A stretch of 23,922 nt of DNA from Oxalobacteraceae bacterium (lineage in GTDB: Bacteria; Pseudomonadota; Gammaproteobacteria; Burkholderiales; Burkholderiaceae_D): contig JAIXQV010000164.1 of NCBI GenBank assembly GCA_027485535.1, positions 1-23,922 on the forward strand, in the 5' to 3' direction. Made by a program: the position numbers and the translations under genes. Below the pieces are notes generated by a model. It was not told the DNA's origin. It did not search any database and saw only the letters and a list, made by a program, of their open reading frames with translations. Shown in pieces: positions 21,970-23,922 of the stretch (its first letter is position 1; each line of letters starts with the position of its first letter).

Positions 21970-22041
21970 AAAGACGTTAGTCATCGCTTCTCTTATCACT
22001 TATTGAAATGAATTGATTGATTCGTTGGGACAGTAATTTTT

Positions 22042-23157
22042 ATGAGTATCTGGATTAACCGCTTGTTAGTACTAGTTCTTATGAATTTTATGGTCTCAGC
22101 GAATGCTGAGGACGTCACTGCACTGGTGAAGAGTTCTCAATCATTTCACCTGACACCGGAAGAGAAGGCACGCTTTGTTGAAGCGAGTGATCGGTTTGAG
22201 AAATATGAAATTCCGAAAAAAATAGACATAAGATCTGTCTACTGGCTCGATAACGAGCGGCTGGCTTTCTCTTCGCGGAAGTATCCCGGTTGGGAGGCAA
22301 AGCCAAATGAAATGTCGAGAGTTATCACCTACAACGTGACGACAGGCGAGATTATAGACAGTGGTTATCGAGGTGTACTGAAGTGTCTAAACCATCTGGG
22401 GGATATGCTACTGGCGCAGTCGGAGAAAGAATCAGGCGCATTAATAAAATTAAAAGAATACCGGTGGTTCAATGGTAAGTGGGGGCAATCACTCAAGCCG
22501 ACTGAGTACGCCGAATATTCTTATATTACGAACCATCTTTGTAGCTTGGTACCTGAAGGCGATCCGATTTTTGCCATACCGCCAGAAAAGCAGCCGCCCG
22601 GATTTTCCAATGTCATGCCTTTACTTCCAGAACATGGCGCTCTTGAAACAACCGTAATAAGAAACAATCAGGGTCAGATTGAGGATCAATTACACCTGAT
22701 TAAACCAGATGGAAAACGCTTACTCATCGGGAATCGCAGACTCAACGAATTCTATTTCACTTATCTACCTTGGAATGAGACCTATCTGGAAACTGTGGTC
22801 AGTCCCCGCATTCCTCGCCTCATTTCCCCCTCGGGAGAAGTGAGTTGCCCTATCGCGCCAGTTCTGCTGCGGGTATGGGGAATGACGATCGGTGGGTATG
22901 CAACTAGCTATGTCACTCGTGTCGGCATGCTCTGGGGTGTTCAGCTGTGGGCACATTACTGGCGAAAGCAAGGCATCTTCTTGCAAACCAACGAAGGCTT
23001 GCTGCGCATTGAAGTTGGTCAGCATGCAGGGCCAATCAAGATCTCTCCGAATGGTTGCATGGTTCACGCTCAAGTCGTTCGAGGTGACTCCTCCAGAGCA
23101 GCCCCAAGGTCTCAGATTCGCGTAGTAATTAACGTCTGCAAGAAAATTGAACAATGA
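22042..23157 (+). CDS. Exported protein of unknown function, possible beta-propeller
   Basis: A 371-residue protein with a signal peptide (MSIWINRLLVLVLMNFMVSANA, likely cut after SANA). The mature part begins EDVTALVKSS, PEEKARFVEASDRFEKYEIP. Repeated patterns such as VYWLDNERLAFSS, RVITYNVTTGEI, and LLRIEVGQHAGPIKISPNGCMVHAQVV look like TolB/WD40-type blades, so a beta-propeller is possible; this is inference from pattern only. Five cysteines are in the mature chain. Its N-terminal 35 mature residues occur again in the truncated gene at 20398. Base composition is lower in GC than that of the flanking cys genes, which fits acquired DNA. It is convergent with the cbiX-type gene. I do not recognise the family. 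Confidence 0.75.
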   Translation: MSIWINRLLVLVLMNFMVSANAEDVTALVKSSQSFHLTPEEKARFVEASDRFEKYEIPKKIDIRSVYWLDNERLAFSSRKYPGWEAKPNEMSRVITYNVTTGEIIDSGYRGVLKCLNHLGDMLLAQSEKESGALIKLKEYRWFNGKWGQSLKPTEYAEYSYITNHLCSLVPEGDPIFAIPPEKQPPGFSNVMPLLPEHGALETTVIRNNQGQIEDQLHLIKPDGKRLLIGNRRLNEFYFTYLPWNETYLETVVSPRIPRLISPSGEVSCPIAPVLLRVWGMTIGGYATSYVTRVGMLWGVQLWAHYWRKQGIFLQTNEGLLRIEVGQHAGPIKISPNGCMVHAQVVRGDSSRAAPRSQIRVVINVCKKIEQ

Positions 23158-23213
23158 CCAATACAAGCCTGTATCAGCATGAAAAAACGCCATCGTCTGA
23201 AGGATATGTTTTT

Positions 23214-23588
23214 CTATTGGAGCGTGCTCTGGCAGTAAGCAGCAATGGCTTCCAGCACCGCCGGGCTTTCGCCAACCGCCGCGGCCACACTTAACTGAAC
23301 GGAGGGATATGCCGACCGTAATTCTTCAATCATCTCTGGCAAGTCACGGACGACATGACTACCCTGCCCGAAAAATACGGGTACGACGCTGATCTTGCCG
23401 CATCCGTTTGCTACCAAAGTGGCGACCACTTCGGGTAGCCTTGGCTCCATTAACTCAAGAAACGCTAATTCAATCGCCGTATCCGGTAACTGGTCACGCA
23501 GCATCGCTTGCAGCCGCTGAAACGGCTGCGCCCAGCTTGCCGCACGCGCACCATGCGCAAAAAGGATGAGTGCAGTTTGTTGATTCAT
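23214..23588 (-). CDS. CbiX/SirB-type sirohydrochlorin chelatase, short form
   Basis: A 124-residue protein from the ATG at 23588, with GGAGAG upstream; the frame continues 29 codons further but that lies within lptG. It has the two metal-binding His motifs LFAHGAR (H12) and GQGSHVVRDLPEM, and the VVPVFFG strand of the chelatase fold. The length fits the short CbiX form, which works as a homodimer. It could insert iron into sirohydrochlorin for CysI; cobalt chelation for cobalamin is the alternative. Its start overlaps the lptG stop as TAATG, so the two are translated together. The siroheme gene cobA lies convergent, across the accessory segment. Confidence 0.88.
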   Translation of the reverse strand: MNQQTALILFAHGARAASWAQPFQRLQAMLRDQLPDTAIELAFLELMEPRLPEVVATLVANGCGKISVVPVFFGQGSHVVRDLPEMIEELRSAYPSVQLSVAAAVGESPAVLEAIAAYCQSTLQ

Positions 23589-23922
23589 TAATGTCTCTCC
23601 ACCCAGCGAAGTGCAGCAATCGCTGCCACTAAAAACAGTAAGCTGGGTAATGCCGCCGTTGCAAATGGCGGCCATGTATTTAGAAGCCCGATATGGGAAA
23701 ACAGGCTATTCGTGAGGTGAAAGCCCATACCGATCATGATACCGACAAATACCTTGAGCGACAGGCCACCGCTACGCGCCTGCATGTACGCAAAGGGTAA
23801 AGCAAGTACCATCATCACCAAAGGCGTGATCGGGTAAAGCAATTTCGTCCACAGCGCGATATCGTACTGCTCGCTGCGCTGCTGATTCTTCTTGAGATGA
23901 TGGCTGTACTGCGCCAGATCGA
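23588..23922 (-). CDS. lptG: LPS export permease LptG, C-terminal part
   Basis: The 5' end is outside the window; 111 codons are visible. The end has the LptF/LptG (YjgP/YjgQ) pattern: HLKKNQQRSEQYDIALWTKL, PITPLVMMVLALPFAY, a middle GIMIGMGFHLTNSLFSHIG, and the LptG-type finish NTWPPFATAALPSLLFLVAA ... LRWVERH with the last transmembrane helices. LptG is one of two inner-membrane permeases of the LptB2FGC transporter that lifts lipopolysaccharide from the membrane. The stop is shared with the start of the chelatase gene. LptF is the only close alternative; the NTWPP...LRWVER ending favours LptG. Confidence 0.88.
   Translation of the reverse strand, partial: DLAQYSHHLKKNQQRSEQYDIALWTKLLYPITPLVMMVLALPFAYMQARSGGLSLKVFVGIMIGMGFHLTNSLFSHIGLLNTWPPFATAALPSLLFLVAAIAALRWVERH

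Larger units (their letters stand above)
21514..22041. other. 528-bp AT-rich gene-free region
   Basis: It holds an AT-rich inverted repeat CATTTTCT-TCATT-AGAAAATG at 21559-21579, an 11-bp-phased AT tract at 21611-21665, a possible remnant of an HTH gene end at 21785-21835, and a perfect palindrome GAAGACGTCTTC at 21958-21969. No intact gene is visible. The promoter of the gene at 22042 must lie here; its ribosome site is poor. Confidence 0.5.

Noticed and set aside
23589..23675. N-terminal extension of the cbiX-type gene
   Set aside because: It would be encoded inside lptG; the chelatase fold starts at MNQQTALILFAHGAR with a good ribosome site.

Overview
The window reads as chromosome of a betaproteobacterium, probably of the Burkholderiales/Oxalobacteraceae type. 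The main evidence is the sulfate-assimilation cluster: a CysB-type LysR regulator divergent from a TSUP permease, cysI, a DUF934 gene, an APS-reductase-type cysH, cysD, cysN without a CysC domain, and cobA. A short CbiX-type chelatase next to lptG and an enterobacterial-style flhDC pair agree with this. Species cannot be fixed from the sequence alone.

Layout. 1-928 (minus): the start of a quinone-oxidoreductase-like gene behind an enoyl-CoA hydratase/isomerase. 1024-3434 (minus): a TonB-dependent receptor with a clear terminator. 3435-3746: a structured intergenic region with an intrinsic terminator on the plus strand that belongs to no visible gene. 3747-5766: a NarL-type response regulator and a membrane histidine kinase, tail to tail and overlapping by 56 bp. 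5823-8163 (minus): a three-gene envelope-sugar operon (GT2 glycosyltransferase, GtrA flippase-like protein, YdjC/ChbG-type deacetylase) joined by ATGA overlaps, lying upstream of the kinase on the same strand. 8496-8855: a small winged-helix regulator. 9228-10723: a soluble histidine kinase and NarL-type regulator, convergent with and overlapping flhC. 10693-11604 (minus): flhDC. 11762-12020: a 105-bp tandem repeat with an inverted arm touching the cysB stop codon. 12020-19938: cysB and the divergent sulfate-assimilation/siroheme operon. 19939-23213: a lower-GC accessory segment with decayed duplicate genes, a lipoprotein and an unknown exported protein. 23214-23922 (minus): cbiX-type chelatase and the 3' part of lptG.

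How the genes work together. CysDN would activate sulfate to APS, CysH would reduce APS directly to sulfite, and CysI would reduce sulfite to sulfide using siroheme. CobA makes the precorrin-2 precursor of siroheme, and the CbiX-type protein is a candidate for iron insertion. CysB is the expected regulator and the TSUP permease a candidate sulfate importer. Two NarL-type two-component systems sit beside, respectively, an envelope glycosylation operon and the flagellar master regulator, which suggests surface or motility control but does not prove it.

The least explained part is 20093-23157. It holds what looks like a duplicated module, a small transposase-like HTH protein followed by an exported protein, in different states of decay, with a lipoprotein gene between the copies. 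I do not recognise the exported protein or a described system here.
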